A DNA stretch of 64,000 nucleotides from Ficedula albicollis. Lineage: Eukaryota > Chordata > Aves > Passeriformes > Muscicapidae. A model generated the notes under the pieces. The model was given only the letters and a program-made list of their open reading frames with translations, ran no database searches and had not been told where the DNA came from. The translations under genes and the position numbers were made by a program. This document shows, one piece after another, positions 14,231 through 26,260 of this stretch (its first letter is position 1; every line of letters starts with the position of its first letter). The stretch is from the NCBI RefSeq assembly GCF_000247815.1, contig NC_021671.1:25712164-25776163 (forward strand), read 5' to 3'.

Positions 14231-16541
14231 TATACTTCTGGTAACAAATACATGGGAGCAACACTTAGCTTCTGATAGTTTAACCACATATGTTAAAATA
14301 ACATCCAAGTTTAGAGAATTAAAAATATTACAGATATTCATTAGCATCTGCATACAGTGGTTTGGGATATCAGTGTAATTTACCAGGTGGTCCAACAGGG
14401 TTCCCCAACATCTCAAAATAATTTATCTGTATGATTCCATTGCTAATGTCTGGACTTTTTAGGTAAAGGACTTCCTGAACACAGTAATGCACTTCTATCT
14501 TGTGGTGTGGCCATTTGTAAATCAAACTTGATGCATTATAGGACAGAAGCACTGAAAATTTGACTTACCTCTCCAGAGTATGAGTTTGTCGTCAGACAAA
14601 TAGGAAACTAAATTCCATAGAACTGTTAAATTGGTAAATTCTACCACTAAAATAACTGAATATTTCCTGAATCCATTTAAGTTTGAATATGATTCATTAA
14701 TTCCTTTCCCAAGTCCTTCCATTTGCCATTTCCTTAGTTTTGTGGGAGTTTGAGGAGAAAAAACAAATGCTGTGTTAGCAGTTCTATTAACCTTTCCATA
14801 TACTCCCTCAAAACAAGTGCCCTTTGTGAATTCACCAAAGGCTTCGTGACCCCAGGGAAGGATGCATAGTACCTTATTTATGGAAATCTAGAGAGTTCAT
14901 TAGTCAATGTCATTTTCACGAGGTCTAACTCAAATGTTCCCTTTCACAATGAGAGGAATTCAGAGAACTTCCAAGACGCAGATTTCTAAAAGTTTATGTT
15001 TTCAGAAGCAAGAGACAATCTCGGGGAGCAGTCACTGGCATAATTCTTTGTGCCAAGAACTCAAATGTTTACAAAGTCAACAGTAATAGAAAGTAAAGAG
15101 GCTTGAGACAAGAATCTGCTTGTTTGAAAATGGAAGTTGGCTTCTGGATAGTCACCACCATCTTCACAAAATTTAGTATGGCATTGCAGGAAGGGGTGTT
15201 TATCAGTGCTCAGTGTTCCCCATGCACAATGTGCCCGATGACAGTGACTTTTGTTTGACTGTAGGATTGTTTCTATCACACTAATTCAATCCTTTACAAG
15301 GTAATAGAGACAGTTTTCTTAACAGTTCCATATAATATTGATGTTGCAATTTAATGTACAATGCACCTACAGACCAACCAATGGTGCTCTGGACATGTAG
15401 CCAAGTTCTCAAAATCTCATTAAAGAGTTTGGTATTTTGACTTTTAGACCATTTGCAAGACTAAAATTATTCTTGTGCTTTATATATTGGTGAGGATCCA
15501 TGTTTGAACCATTTGATTAAGATTCTTCAATTACTGAGTAGCCTAGTGTATTTTCCAACACTCCTGTTGGCTATTATGGGCTTTTTATGGTCATTTAATT
15601 CACCTTGGGAATCCCTATGGAAAGAATTTTTTCTTGCTTTTTTTTAGACATGGTTTCTTCACATTTTTTACAATATGTAAGGAATCTAGACTTAGAAGGG
15701 AGTGATGGATTTTGGGTGCAATTTTCTAAGCAGAGTAATTCCCAAGATATTTTATTGCAAGATTCACAGTAAATAACATTTTTCCAAAGTTGCAACTGCT
15801 GGAATGGAGACCTATAGGACTGCATAATAATCTCAGCTTTCGTTTTATATAACTGACTTCCTAGAAATCATGATTACTGAAAAAAATGTGAAACTGAAAC
15901 CATTTTACTTCTCAAGACTTACAGAAACAGAAGAAAACACAAAGAATAAGGCACTCATTTGTTTAAATTTTCAGCTATTTAATACTCCCTATTACTTTTT
16001 TCAAGAGTGACTCATGATTTTGAACTTGCACAATTAGTAATGCTTATTTTCAAAACTGAAGTTTTGAATAGTAGAAGTTATTTAGGTACCACATTTATGC
16101 ACATACAGTATCAAATTTTTTTTTTTTTTTGGTATCTGGGTTACCTTGGCAAAATTCCTGTTTTTGCTATTAATTTGCGTGGAAGATTTCAGAGAAGTTT
16201 GAAAACACTGAAACCTTAGGAGACTCCTGTGCTGTTTTGTCACTTTATTCATTTTTAACCCTGAATTCTCCATCCAAGTACTTACCTATGGGAAGAGTCA
16301 CAGATCAAAGGGTCATTGTGCTGCAGGAAAGCTGACACCCTTTGATCATTTGGCAGTTGTTTTTCTCAGGCAGTGCAGGCCATCCTCCCCCTCTCCCACA
16401 TTCCTGCTCACACACATGCAGCTTATTCCAAGCAGATGTTAGCTAGTGCATCTGCCACTTTGATTCTCAAATGACTTTCAGAACCATATCTTCTCTGTGT
16501 GAGCCAGCCACCTTTGAGGTTCTCTTCATGTTCACTTCTTG
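14231..16541. other. AT-rich unique non-coding sequence
   Basis: AT-rich single-copy DNA with a T14 run at about 16118. No recognisable gene, RNA gene or transposon. Open frames are 60-76 codons. Confidence 0.6.
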
Positions 16542-16613
16542 CTACTGTATGTTTTCATCCTTGTCCACTTCCTTTTCTTCCTACTGTATGTTTTCATCCT
16601 TGTCCACTTCCTG
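16542..16613. repeat. 39-bp tandem duplication
   Basis: CTACTGTATGTTTTCATCCT plus TGTCCACTTCCT is present at 16542 and again at 16581 in a pyrimidine-rich stretch. It lies directly beside a second, larger duplication. Confidence 0.93.
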
Positions 16614-16780
16614 TATCCCACACGTCTCCATCTCATCCTTTTGCTTTCCTTCTTTATCTTCCTGTCTTCTGTATCTTTTCTAAACTGCTGTCTTTTATAT
16701 CCCACACGTCTCCATCTCGTCCTTTTGCTTTCCTTCTTTATCTTCCTGTCTTCTGTATCTTTTCTAAACTGCTGTCTTTT
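16614..16780. repeat. 84-bp pyrimidine-rich tandem duplication
   Basis: Copies at 16614-16697 and 16698-16780 both start TATCCCACACGTCTCCATCT and end CTAAACTGCTGTCTTTT. One clear substitution separates them (TCATCC against TCGTCC), so the event looks recent. The strong C/T bias of the + strand produces long but uninformative open frames here. Confidence 0.94.
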
Positions 16781-16851
16781 TTTTCCACTCCCTATTTATT
16801 CTCATTTAAGAAAACGCTGAGCAAGAAAGCAGCTTAACATTTGGTAATTGT

Positions 16852-16931
16852 AGATAAGGACAGAGAGATTAAGTGATTTGCCCAAGGCCACACAGAAATT
16901 CTGTGGCAGAAAGGTGAATTGATTTTAGGTC
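16852..16931 (+). mobile_element. MIR-type SINE relic
   Basis: GATAAGGACAGAGAGATTAA, then GTGATTTGCCCAAGGCCACA, then a GTGGCAGAAAGGTGAATTGA segment follow the conserved central-to-3' part of MIR in order (gaggcacagagaggttaagtgacttgcccaaggtcacacagc...). The retained GCCCAAGG-CACACAG core is the strongest point. An ancient insertion, clearly older than the CR1 copies. Confidence 0.65.
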
Positions 16932-19900
16932 TCAATGACTCAACACACTCATAAAAATCTTATTTGAAGGATATATTTTAAACATCAAATCAAAGTTTGA
17001 GTCCAAATGAAAACAGCTCCAATTACAGGGCTGCTTTTATCTGCAGTTCCATCTTAGCACAGGCTGTGTCTAGACTTCCCAGGTGGGGCAGGCTGCAGTG
17101 CCTGTGTGACTCACAGGCCTGGCTTCTCTTTGCTCCAGTCTCCTTTGCAGCGTGGCTCAGCACACACCCAGCCCCAAAGCAGAGCGCTGCCATGTACCTG
17201 GGCACATACAGGGTGAGTGGCAAAGACAGGGCTGTCCAAGAGAGCTCTCTGAAAAGCACAAAGTCCTCCAGGATTTGGTCCCTGACAATCTAGTTATTGA
17301 AACATAACTTTTTCCCCCTTTTTTTTTTTTTTTTTTGGCAAATTGTTTTTTGAAATACAATCATTTTTGGTGTTAGAGACAAACCACCATTTCACCCAAG
17401 GCTTCATTGGTATGGCTGCTAGGTAGAGAGTAGGTGTTTGCTTGTATCAAATTTCTTAATAGAGTGATAAACAAAGCTGTTTACTTACACACTTCAAACC
17501 AGAGTATAATGTTGCTTTCTGCTCTACTGCAAGCTGTAATGTCATTATCCCTGGCACAGAGCTACTGGATAATTTTTTCAGACTCTCTGCAAAAATTAGC
17601 AATAGTATTGAATTCTGGGGGCTAAGCCAGTGCTTTGACCTGCCACAGGGTAACTCTGTTTTACAGCCACCAGAGAAAGTTCTCTCAGAAAAACAACAAC
17701 AACACAAGTTTATGATTCACTTTCAGACTTTGTTCACCCAAATGACTTGTTTGCGCACTGTGGAGGGAAAACAAGAGATCCCAGAAACTCGCACACACAG
17801 CATGTCCTTGTTTATGCCTTTTAATTATATAATATATGCACACATAAATATGTGAGGAAGGGCCAGGCGATCTTTCAGTGAGGCTTTTCAAGTTAACTGT
17901 CTTTTACATTGAAGTATAGCCTACTGTAAATAAAGATTTAGTATCTGAATTTAGTTTTAAGCTGTGCAACAGAGGGAAAGTATGCAGGTTATTGAGTTTT
18001 CTTTTTATTTTAAATCCTGAAACTTGATCTGAACTGAAAATGTGATTGCAAATATGACTTGTTCAGGGGAAAGAATAAGAAAGATTGGGAATTCAAGACA
18101 TTATTATTTCCTCAGAGCTGTCTAGTACAATGAACTGTAGAGCTTAAATAAAAAGTTTAAATTTCTGTTTATCTCCAGATTCTTACCTAATATGTAAAGA
18201 AAGCCTCAGGTTTGCATGAAGGAGCCCTAGAAATCTGTAAATCCTTTTTTAATTCTGATCAGTCTTTTGTTGTTTTCATTCTCCCTCTGCCAGGTCTATG
18301 TTCTCTTCCCTGCTGTATGAGGATTTAATGAGCAATATCCACTCACTCAAAGAGACTGAGTACAGGAAAAGATAATTGATGATGTAGAGAAGACTGAAAA
18401 TCAGAGTAGGAAATCAGAAACTTTGAACCCTGCCAAACTACAAATTCATTATGACACTTCCAGTGAAATCAAAGAAGTTTTCATTGGAACAAGAACAATA
18501 GACTTTTCTGGGCAATGTTCCACCTAGTGATGGGTAAAATTCACACAACTGTTTATATTATGGTAGCACCCATAAGTTCCAAATCTCAAAGGAAATTGTT
18601 TCCTATCCTCAAACACTGATAGTCTGAGATGAAGTCTCATAACATCTTAAGGATGCATTAAGAGCTCTTCAGGGACTTTTACAGAAATAAAATATAAGTG
18701 AAAAAGAAGATGTTACTGAAGATCAGTATAAAGGAATAGTAGAAGTACAAATACACAGTTTTCATGGAAGACTTTACAGAAGCTAAGGGCACAACAAGCA
18801 ACAGGAAACATGAAAGGCAAGGAAAAGAGTTCAAAGAGTTCAGGTAGGACTGTGAGTAGAGTAGACAGAGGAACACATCACTTTATTAATGGAGCAAGTA
18901 ACAGCTAGTTTCACCCCTTACCACAAAAAAAAAAAAAAAGTAAACAAGTAATAAAAATATTGAATTTTAATGAAGGGATAGGAGCAGAGTATGGAACAGA
19001 GGAACAGAAATAACAGGGTGCCAGGTATACTGGATGTATTCATGTGGACAAGTGGACAAGCCCTATTGAAATGCACTTAAGAATGCAGAAAAAATGAGAC
19101 AAAGTGATTTCTGATCTGTTAGAATAGTCCTGAAGAACTCATAAGAGGCAGAAGACACTCCAAAGAAGTGAAGAAAGAGAGGAAAATAATGCATTACTAG
19201 GGAGAAGTGAAAGGAATTTTGAGGGAAATGGGTCAGTTACATTGCTTTAACATATCTGAAATATCAAAATACATTATTGAACAGCCTATTTGTATGGATT
19301 GAAAAATCATGAAGTGGTAAACCATTGTCATTTGTCAGTAATGCACTAGAATAATTTTCATAACCAGGAAAACTGGCCTATTGAATAAGAAAGTCAGGAA
19401 TAATTCAGAATTAATTAGAGAAGACATTATATGTGATTGATCTTGAACTTCAAACTACTCTACATGGAGAAAACTGGGAAATTTGTTTTTTTTAAATCCA
19501 TGTCATAAATTGGTACACAGTGCTTGGGAAGAAAACAGATTTTAGGCAGTTGCAAATTGTTTCCTAGATAAATAATTGTCTGGAAGGTCTGGAAATAGTG
19601 CCTTCTGCAACATCTACATGTTCTGGTCTTAGTTACATGTAGTATTTTTGAAGTACTGCTTTGGGCAGGTGTCTGAGTTTCTTCTGTCACCATCTTTACT
19701 GTCTAGTAAAGTAGTTCTAATGTATACTCTGTCTCACCAGCAAAAAAAAAAAAAAAATTCAGCTGTTTGAAAGATCTGAAGAACACGATCATGGACAGGC
19801 ACGGAGGGTCTTCTTCCAGATGCTTTCAAAGGCAGCTATTTTTCATCACTGGTTAATGCAAACATAGGCACTTAGGAGAATGACTTTTCTAAGCATCTAA

Positions 19901-20404
19901 ATTGCAGATGTTTAAATCAGGAAAGCTGGATTCAATCCCTTGATAATGAAACTGAATACATTTCTAGATGTCTTAGTTGTTCTCCAAAGTGGGAGTTACA
20001 AAGCAATTGGAGGAATAGAAGTTGAATGATCTAAATTAATTACCAAAATGACTTCAAATTTGTAGATGATATGCAATAAATACAAGTGCACAGATTGCTC
20101 TGAGGAAACAAAACTTGATTCTGCAAATAAAAAATAAGGATTATGTTTAATTGCCATACTGTAAATAGAAAAAAAAAAAAAAGAATCATAAATTGCATTT
20201 GTTACTCCTGCAGAAAAAGACAGACTTTATTCTGATTTTAATGACTATAAGCATTTAATAACTACTTAGACAAACATCTTTCAGGGGAATGCTTGGGTAT
20301 TTGCTGCTCCATAGGGGGATGCTAAAAGACTTGTTGAGATCATTTTGACTACTCCTTTGATACAGTAAATACACTAGAAGAAACAGAGGATATAAATCAA
20401 AAGC
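16932..20404. other. Unique non-coding sequence
   Basis: Ordinary sequence. 17030-17215 is more GC-rich and ends in a good donor-like string (ACATACAGG/GTGAGT) after an acceptor-like CTCACAG, but no frame looks protein-like. Homopolymer runs occur at about 17319 (T), 18926 (A) and 19741 (A). No gene is supported. Confidence 0.5.
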
Positions 20405-20530
20405 TTTATTATTCACATTTTATAGATGGAAAATCAAGCTATATAAATGGTAAGTAACCTACACGTGGCAATGTAGAGTGTCTATGGCAGCAAGCCAGGG
20501 ATGGGATACAAATCTGTTAAGCCACAGTCT
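20405..20530 (+). mobile_element. MIR-type SINE relic
   Basis: TTATTATTCACATTTTATAG followed by ATGGAAAATCAAG, GTAAGTAACCTACACGTGGCAA and GGCAGCAAGCCAGGGATGGG tracks the MIR order (tattatccccattttacagatgaggaaac...gtaagt...gcagagccaggattc). Diverged but collinear. Confidence 0.55.
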
Positions 20531-21029
20531 GGAATTTAACCACAAAACTATCTTTTCTCTGGCCTTTGTGTTCAATTTAGATGTATTCAAAAGTCTGGAT
20601 GCTTATCCAAAGCCCTCATCCCTATGCACAACAGGCCTGGCTCCCCCTCCTGAGGGAAGACCTGGCAAGTCCTGTTTCCTCTCTCACATCCACCATCTCA
20701 TCTGTAATACTTGGGGAAGACTCTCCCTGCCCTGCCAGGCCTGTGTCTCTCCCAGGTTCCTGCAGATGACGGAGAAATCACTCTGCATTTCGGACAGCGT
20801 TACCCCCAGGTGCATTTGGGGTCAGCCAAGGGGCAGCTCAGGGCACTGCACGGGCAGGCAGAGACCCCAGTGCTCAGAACACGCTCTGCTCATGTTACAA
20901 GGAGGCTCTGGGAGATTTAAAATCTGTGTCTGTCAGAAACTTCCCGTTCAGACAAAGCTAACCCAGTTACATAAGCAGGTGTTAAATGTACATGGGAAAA
21001 CGATGCTTTTCCAAGAAGCCAGGCAGTGA
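20478..21029 (+). other. Long open frame of uncertain meaning (183 codons)
   Basis: This is the longest open frame in the window outside the G tract. It starts inside the MIR relic and crosses a more GC-rich patch (20620-20930), where stop codons are naturally scarcer. The predicted protein is rich in Ser, Leu, His and Cys and shows no domain, signal peptide or membrane segment that I recognise. It has no obvious promoter or poly(A) context. Chance is the most likely explanation. Confidence 0.15.
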
Positions 21030-21438
21030 TTACATTCTCTAAATCTGCAGTCATTTTCCAGTAACGAATAAATAACCAAAGACAGCACATTCTGTGAAAA
21101 AATAATAATGGTGAACTAAAGGAAGCAATTGCCATTTCAAATCAATAAAATGTAGTTCCTTGTATTTTCATGTTAAATAAAAACAAACACTTGCCCAAGG
21201 AAAGCAACAGCTAAGCTGTTTGTTTTTATATTCACTTGGATCCTCAGATCTCTTCCAGGCAGACTTGTGGATAAACAGGTTTGTTTACAAAAAATCTGCT
21301 CATTACTGCATCAGTTCTATCCATGGCGTCTTGGTTTCAGATTAAGCTGCTCTGAAGACATTTGTTTGCTTAAAATTAGGGGGTGCACAGCCTAACAGAT
21401 AAAACCAGAGGGCTACAGTGACACAAGTGGGGTTCTTG
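21030..21438. other. Unique non-coding sequence
   Basis: AT-rich DNA without recognisable features, except that its right end holds the continuation of a minus-strand open frame discussed with the 42-bp duplication. Confidence 0.5.
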
Positions 21439-21536
21439 AGTAATTCCTTCAAAGCTGTAGGTTCATCTTGAAGCAATTTAAGTAATTCTTTCAAAGCTGT
21501 AGGTTCATCTTGAAGCAATTCAACTTTAAAATCAAC
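21342..21536 (-). other. Possible minus-strand exon with 14-codon internal duplication
   Basis: Read on the minus strand, TTGACTTTTCTTGTCAG forms a good splice acceptor ending at 21537. From 21536 the frame reads VDFKVELLQDEPTALKELLK, and the last 14 residues (LLQDEPTALKELLK) are repeated immediately, then NPTCVTVALW and on to a stop at about 21342. The acidic/leucine-rich segment looks protein-like. There is no convincing donor (the best is ACTT/GTGTCA) and no family was recognised. It may be a chance frame over a repeat. Confidence 0.22.
21439..21521. repeat. 42-bp tandem duplication
   Basis: Copies at 21439-21480 and 21481-21521 start AGTAATTC(C/T)TTCAAAGC and end CTTGAAGCAATT. One or two substitutions separate them. 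The length is a multiple of three, and on the minus strand both copies read in the same open frame. Confidence 0.93.
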
Positions 21537-21560
21537 CTGACAAGAAAAGTCAATAAACAT

Positions 21561-23611
21561 TAAATATGTAAACCCTTTTTGTCTTTCTATTTCCTGTTCT
21601 GTTTGGCACTATATCAAATGAAGGTTGCTAACATTGTTTACACAGGGTTTCTGAGAACTGGTGAAGAGTACCTCTAAATGACACTCTGCCCTCCACCTGT
21701 TTTCAGAAAATTCATCTGTTCCAGGGCACACAATTCCTCTGTAATGCTGGCTTTCCTCTGTCTCACCTTTCTGTGAGACAGTGCTTAATTTGACTATTTT
21801 AATTAGTTTCTAGGGCTGCATCCGTCTCTGAGAACATGCCGCCCCGACGCTTCCAGGTAAATACTGAAACATGTTTTGCATAATGATTCTGTATTTTCAT
21901 TTCCGTCATCTCAATAAGGAAGTTAATTGGGCGGGAGGGGAGAGACTTGGCAGACAACAGTACACAGCCATCCTCACCCAACTGACAACTGTGTTAATAG
22001 GCTTTTTTAAAAATGTGTTGCACATCACCAGCTTGACATAGAACAGCTGTGTCCAGGCAGAGAACACTAAAAAATACCACCTGGTAAATGATATATTCTT
22101 TATGGACAACAACCAGTCTTTGGAAGACCAGAGATGTCACTTTTTCTGCTTTGTTTAAGATTGATGGCAATCTATTGAATGAGAATGTACTATTAAATTG
22201 GAAGCATCTTATTCAGCTAATGAATACCTTTATCCTCATGTACAACATAGGCAGAATTAGAAGTCAGAGGGTGTTCTTCAGTTACTGCAGTTCGAGGCAC
22301 TACCAGTGCAGTTTGGGGGGACTGGTTTGGGGTATTTTTCTTCAGTGCACTTCTTTTGCCCCATCTGATAAGCTAACTTTTTTTTTTTTTGCAAGTGGAC
22401 TAATGCAAATTATCCTTTCTCTGTGGGGTGTTGGTCATCAGTCAGAGTGACAAGAGACAAAATGGTCAAAATATTGCTGAAAAGGAATGTGAAGTGGATC
22501 TGAAACAAAAAGGGTCTGATGATTTCCAGTGAGTGTCCTCTCTTCATGAAAGAACACATATAGATTTTAATTCAGGACAACTTGCTTTTGTAGACTGCAG
22601 TGAATAACCTCGGTGCAAAAAGAGATTAAGCTGAAACCCCATTTTATGAAACCAGCAGTCATGTGCAGACACTGAGCAGCAGCTAATCACAGCCAAATGT
22701 CCTTTGGTTGTGCAGCCTACACAAAATTCTTTTCTTCTGCATAATATGGATCCTATTATTATTTCTCTCTTTCCTCTTGCATTCATATTTCCCCAGACTA
22801 AGGCAGCACTACTGTTATTTTCCCCTTTTGGCATTGTCTGTACAGTTTCTATTGTATTGACTGCCTGGAGTGTCTTTCTTCTTACCTTCCTTCAACATGG
22901 GCTGCAAAGCAGCATGCTGCTTGGCCTTTCTTTTCACTATTCATTTGTGAATTTGCATGCTTTGTAGTGCAAACTTTAATTGGAAACCACTGTCCTTTTT
23001 TAAAATGGCAAGTGTGAAAGAGAATCCATTTTCAATGCACTAGTTCTCCCCGTTTTAGAACCATGAGTGTTTTTCTAGTGACAGTGCATGGTACATTAAG
23101 CAGCACATAAATGTTCTCCTGTTTACTTCTCATTCTGAAAATGGAGGAAGGAAATAATACTCAGAATAATATTTTTTTTTCCTAGAACTCCACGATTTGC
23201 CAGTTTCCCTATGGCTACTTTTTTCTCTTGGGAGTAAATGTATTGCACGTTATAGAGCCCAGATCCTTAATAACTATAATTAGCAATTCTTTTAATTAAT
23301 TTTCAAGTAAAATCATATTTATAAATATCCAGCTTGTAAAGGACAAGGCTGACTTACATAAGAGTCATACTAGTATTATACTAGTTAGCTAGTATAATGT
23401 CACAATGAAGTCACCACAGGCCTTGGAAGTATATTTTTTATGTCTGCATGTGAGAGAGCATAAAAAGAGAACATCTTTAAGATCTAAGTTTGCAAAGACA
23501 CTCATTCCAGCACTTACACTGACTTTGCATTTTCTAGTGAAATACCATGGCCTTCTCTTAGGATGCACTATATTTTCGGGTCTATATTAAAAGGACCTTT
23601 TTATCTGTCTA
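21561..23611. other. AT-rich unique non-coding sequence
   Basis: Ordinary sequence with T-runs at about 22379 and 23170. The frames at 22088-22450 (120 codons, +) and 22544-22834 (96 codons, -) have no recognisable features. No gene is supported. Confidence 0.55.
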
Positions 23612-23798
23612 CTGATTAAGAAAGCTGTAGTGTGTAAAGGCTCCAGGGCTGATTAAGAGAGCTGTAGTGTGTAAAGGCTCCAGGTAGCATACACAGCCTA
23701 GCTTTTCAAGGCAATCAGAATGACTGATTAAGAAAGCTGTAGTGTGTAAAGGCTCCAGGTAGCAAACACAGCCTAGCTTTTCAAGGCAATCAGAATGA
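23612..23798. repeat. Three-copy tandem repeat (75-bp unit, first copy partial)
   Basis: Units start CTGATTAAGA(A/G)AGCTGTAG at 23612, 23649 and 23724. The first copy holds only the 37-bp head and the other two the full 75 bp ending CAAGGCAATCAGAATGA. Full copies differ at two or three sites. A partial head followed by full units is the same architecture as the 24.9-27.5 kb block. Confidence 0.93.
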
Positions 23799-24900
23799 TT
23801 GCAGATACATACAGATCTAATAAAAACCAAACCAAGAGTGAGTAGGTGTTATAACTTACCTATGTTGTACTGGAAAATAGCAAACAATAGCATGGGAAAT
23901 GTGGTCTTATGTGGAAAAGTGGGCATATCAATAGATAATGGGATAATTTTTCACCTGGAGGCAAAAACTTCATTTTGCTATAAACTAAGAACAAACAAAG
24001 CAAAGCTTTATTCTAACCACATGTTGGTGAGGTTACAATGACTACCTTTACTGTGCCAGGCATAATCAAGTTGTCATAATAAATTAGTAAGTTCTAAAGA
24101 AACTTTTGAATCTTTGAATCAAAGTATTAGGAATCTTTGTGAAGTATGTAGGGGTATGTAGGGGAAGCTGCCTGGAGATGTGAGCCAGTCAGGAAACCTT
24201 TGGTTCCAGATATGAGGATAAATGCACAGAACCTCACCTGTGCCATGGTAGATACCTGTGTGTCTGGGTGGCGTGGGTTTGGAGGAGATACAACAGCAAT
24301 GTCTTCTTAATGAACACAACAGCAGTCTTTGCTCCTGTGTTTGCTCCCCAGTGTGTGCTTGAGCCAAGGTCACAACACGTTCTTGCATCATCTCAGTTTT
24401 TAGAAGCTGGGCAAAAGCAGGGAAGGAATGGTGTGCTGAGGGATAAGGAAGCTCATTACACAGTTGGAAAAATGGTGCTGAGTTGCTCATTCTTATGACC
24501 TCCATGGAGGTTGAGGGCTAAGTTTTAGAGGTGGGCAGGTTCAGAGGAGGTTGATGACCCAAGACCAAGTATCTGGTTGTGGGTGAGAGTATAAGGAGAG
24601 ATCATGATACTAGATTGTTGGCAGCCTAGGTGTGGGCACAACCTGTGCAGAGAGATGAAGCTGCCACAGTGATCAGATACCTTGCCCCAGACACTGCTCC
24701 TGTCAGCAGCACATTCTCCAGCAGCCATTCCCAACAACAGCCCCATCCCACTGCCACTGCTCCTGACCTTGCTGGAATGCAGTCATGAGGCTTGCCCAGA
24801 CCATGATTGGCAGGGCTATATCATACAATAATGGGAGATTTCTCTTCTAGCTTATTAATGATAATCTGGGCTCTGTGATGTCTGTTCTAGTCCACCAATT
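23799..24900. other. Unclassified, GC-richer stretch
   Basis: From about 24140 to 24800 composition is more GC-rich and transposon-like, but no LTR ends, CR1 tail or SINE core could be recognised. The 128-codon minus frame at 24119-24505 has no identifiable domain. Confidence 0.4.
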
Positions 24901-25021
24901 CACGTGTGTATAATAGTTGAGGTATTCCATCTTTCAATTCTATTTCCTTTCCAAAAATTTAGAAAAAAATTTTTTTTTGGCTCTTGATCTTCGCAGGCCA
25001 CTGAAGGTGGTTTCCAAGTGA
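24901..25021. repeat. Head copy (121 bp) of the 1.24-kb duplicated block
   Basis: Starts CACGTGTGTATAATAGTTGA and ends GGTGGTTTCCAAGTG. It equals the first 121 bp of the block but lacks the body. In sequence it matches the head of the third copy (26261 on) and differs from the head of the second copy at several places (GTATTCC/GTATCCC, TTTCCTTTCC/TTTCATTTCC, the A/T tract, CAAGTG/CAAATG). Confidence 0.95.
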
Positions 25022-26260
25022 CACGTGTGTATAATAGTTGAGGTATCCCATCTTTCAATTCTATTTCATTTCCAAAAATTTAAAAAAAAAAATTTTTTGG
25101 CTCTTGATCTTCGCAGGCCACTGAAGGTGGTTTCCAAATGTCAGTGCTGCAACTGTCTCCTATCATTTGCAGTGGTTCATTTTCCTGCTCAGCTCTGCTG
25201 CCTGGAGAAAAGACTGGATGCAGTCTGGGCTGCCCATCAGCCATGGGCCACACCTCTGGACAGAGCCACTTTCTCCTATCTGCACTCACCAGGTGTGCTC
25301 AGAAGCAAAGATCATCCTTCCTGTGCAAACAAACCCGCAGGAGTAAACACCAGAGCCTTAGCTCTTCGTCCTTGTGAGTCACTCCTTGTTGATGGGTGGT
25401 GGTTTCAAGTGAGGGGTTGTAGCGAGGAAACTGCTTTGTTTCTGCTTTGCTTTTATTCCATGAGAGGAAAATAACTACCACACTTTGCACTCTCAAAGCT
25501 CTGTACAGGCTAATCCTTGCAGCATTCCCATGGGGTAGGGAAGTGTAGTTAAACATATTTCAAAATATGTGGAAGCCGGGACACAAAGGGGTAAATCATC
25601 TACTCAGGACCTAAAGGTAAGTAAGGATCTGAATTCAGAAGAAGTATCTTATGTCAGACAAATTGGTAATGGACTAGACAAACTTCTTAAGGCCTTTCTC
25701 AATCACCTAGTTTCAAAAAACAAGACAGTTAAAAGAGTAGGGGTAGTAAAGGCTGTGGATCCAGCTGAAGCTTCAAAAACATTGCCTGCCCTCACATTAG
25801 GGGATGTTTGGGTCCAGAGCATAGAGCACAGTATAGAGCCCAGCTTTATGTCTTGCTCTGGTTTTATGGTAAGATGCTGTTAAAATTTACAGAGAACTAA
25901 ATGTAAGGAAACTGCATCAAGCAGCTTACAATCATTTTCATTCTGGTCTTGCTGAATTTGTCACACTGGTTTGATAGGACCACCACTGTCCTTCACCTCT
26001 TGCCTCAGATCTCCTTCCCTTTTATTTCCTACAATGTTAAAAATTTCTCCCAGCTACTTAACCTTTTCCCTTCTCTAAAAAACCCTTTCTCAACATCACC
26101 CACCTCCTTTAAGTCACTTAACTGATCCCACATGTGCCTATTTGCTTCTCTAACCATGTTCCCACTAGGAAACATTAAGCTTCTTCACTGCCTCAGGCAT
26201 CTTGTCAGGGTATCTTTCCACTTGTATTCCTACAAATAAGGCCAAATTGTCTAGGGAAAT
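25022..26260. repeat. 1.24-kb duplicated block, copy A
   Basis: Full-length unit repeated at 26261-27499 with near identity. Differences seen: the head variants noted above, CTAAAAAACCC against CCAAGAAACCC, and ATTAAGCTT against ATTCAGCTT near the right end. It contains a MIR relic and several open frames (up to 149 codons) that merely recur in the other copy. No coding function is recognised. Confidence 0.96.
25478..25638 (+). mobile_element. MIR-type SINE relic (copy A)
   Basis: CACTTTGCACTCTCAAAGCT, then TAATCCTTGCAGCATTCCCA, then TGGGGTAGGGAAG, ATGTGGAAGCCGGGACACAA and CTACTCAGGACC follow MIR order (tcctcacaacaaccctatgaggtagg...gaggaaactgaggcacaaag...). Diverged and ancient. It sits inside the duplicated block and therefore occurs twice. 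Confidence 0.5.

Noticed and set aside
17100..17215. Exon-like segment ending in CAGG/GTGAGT
   Set aside because: The donor is good, but neither the acceptor nor any reading frame looks coding. At most it could be a non-coding exon, which cannot be supported here.
24140..24800. Possible endogenous retrovirus LTR
   Set aside because: No terminal TG...CA pair, polyadenylation signal arrangement, primer-binding site or target-site duplication could be identified.
25025..25474. 149-codon frame in the duplicated block (and its 145-codon twin at 26277-26714)
   Set aside because: Its recurrence is explained by the block duplication, not selection. The frame has no recognisable domain, and overlapping frames on both strands are nearly as long.
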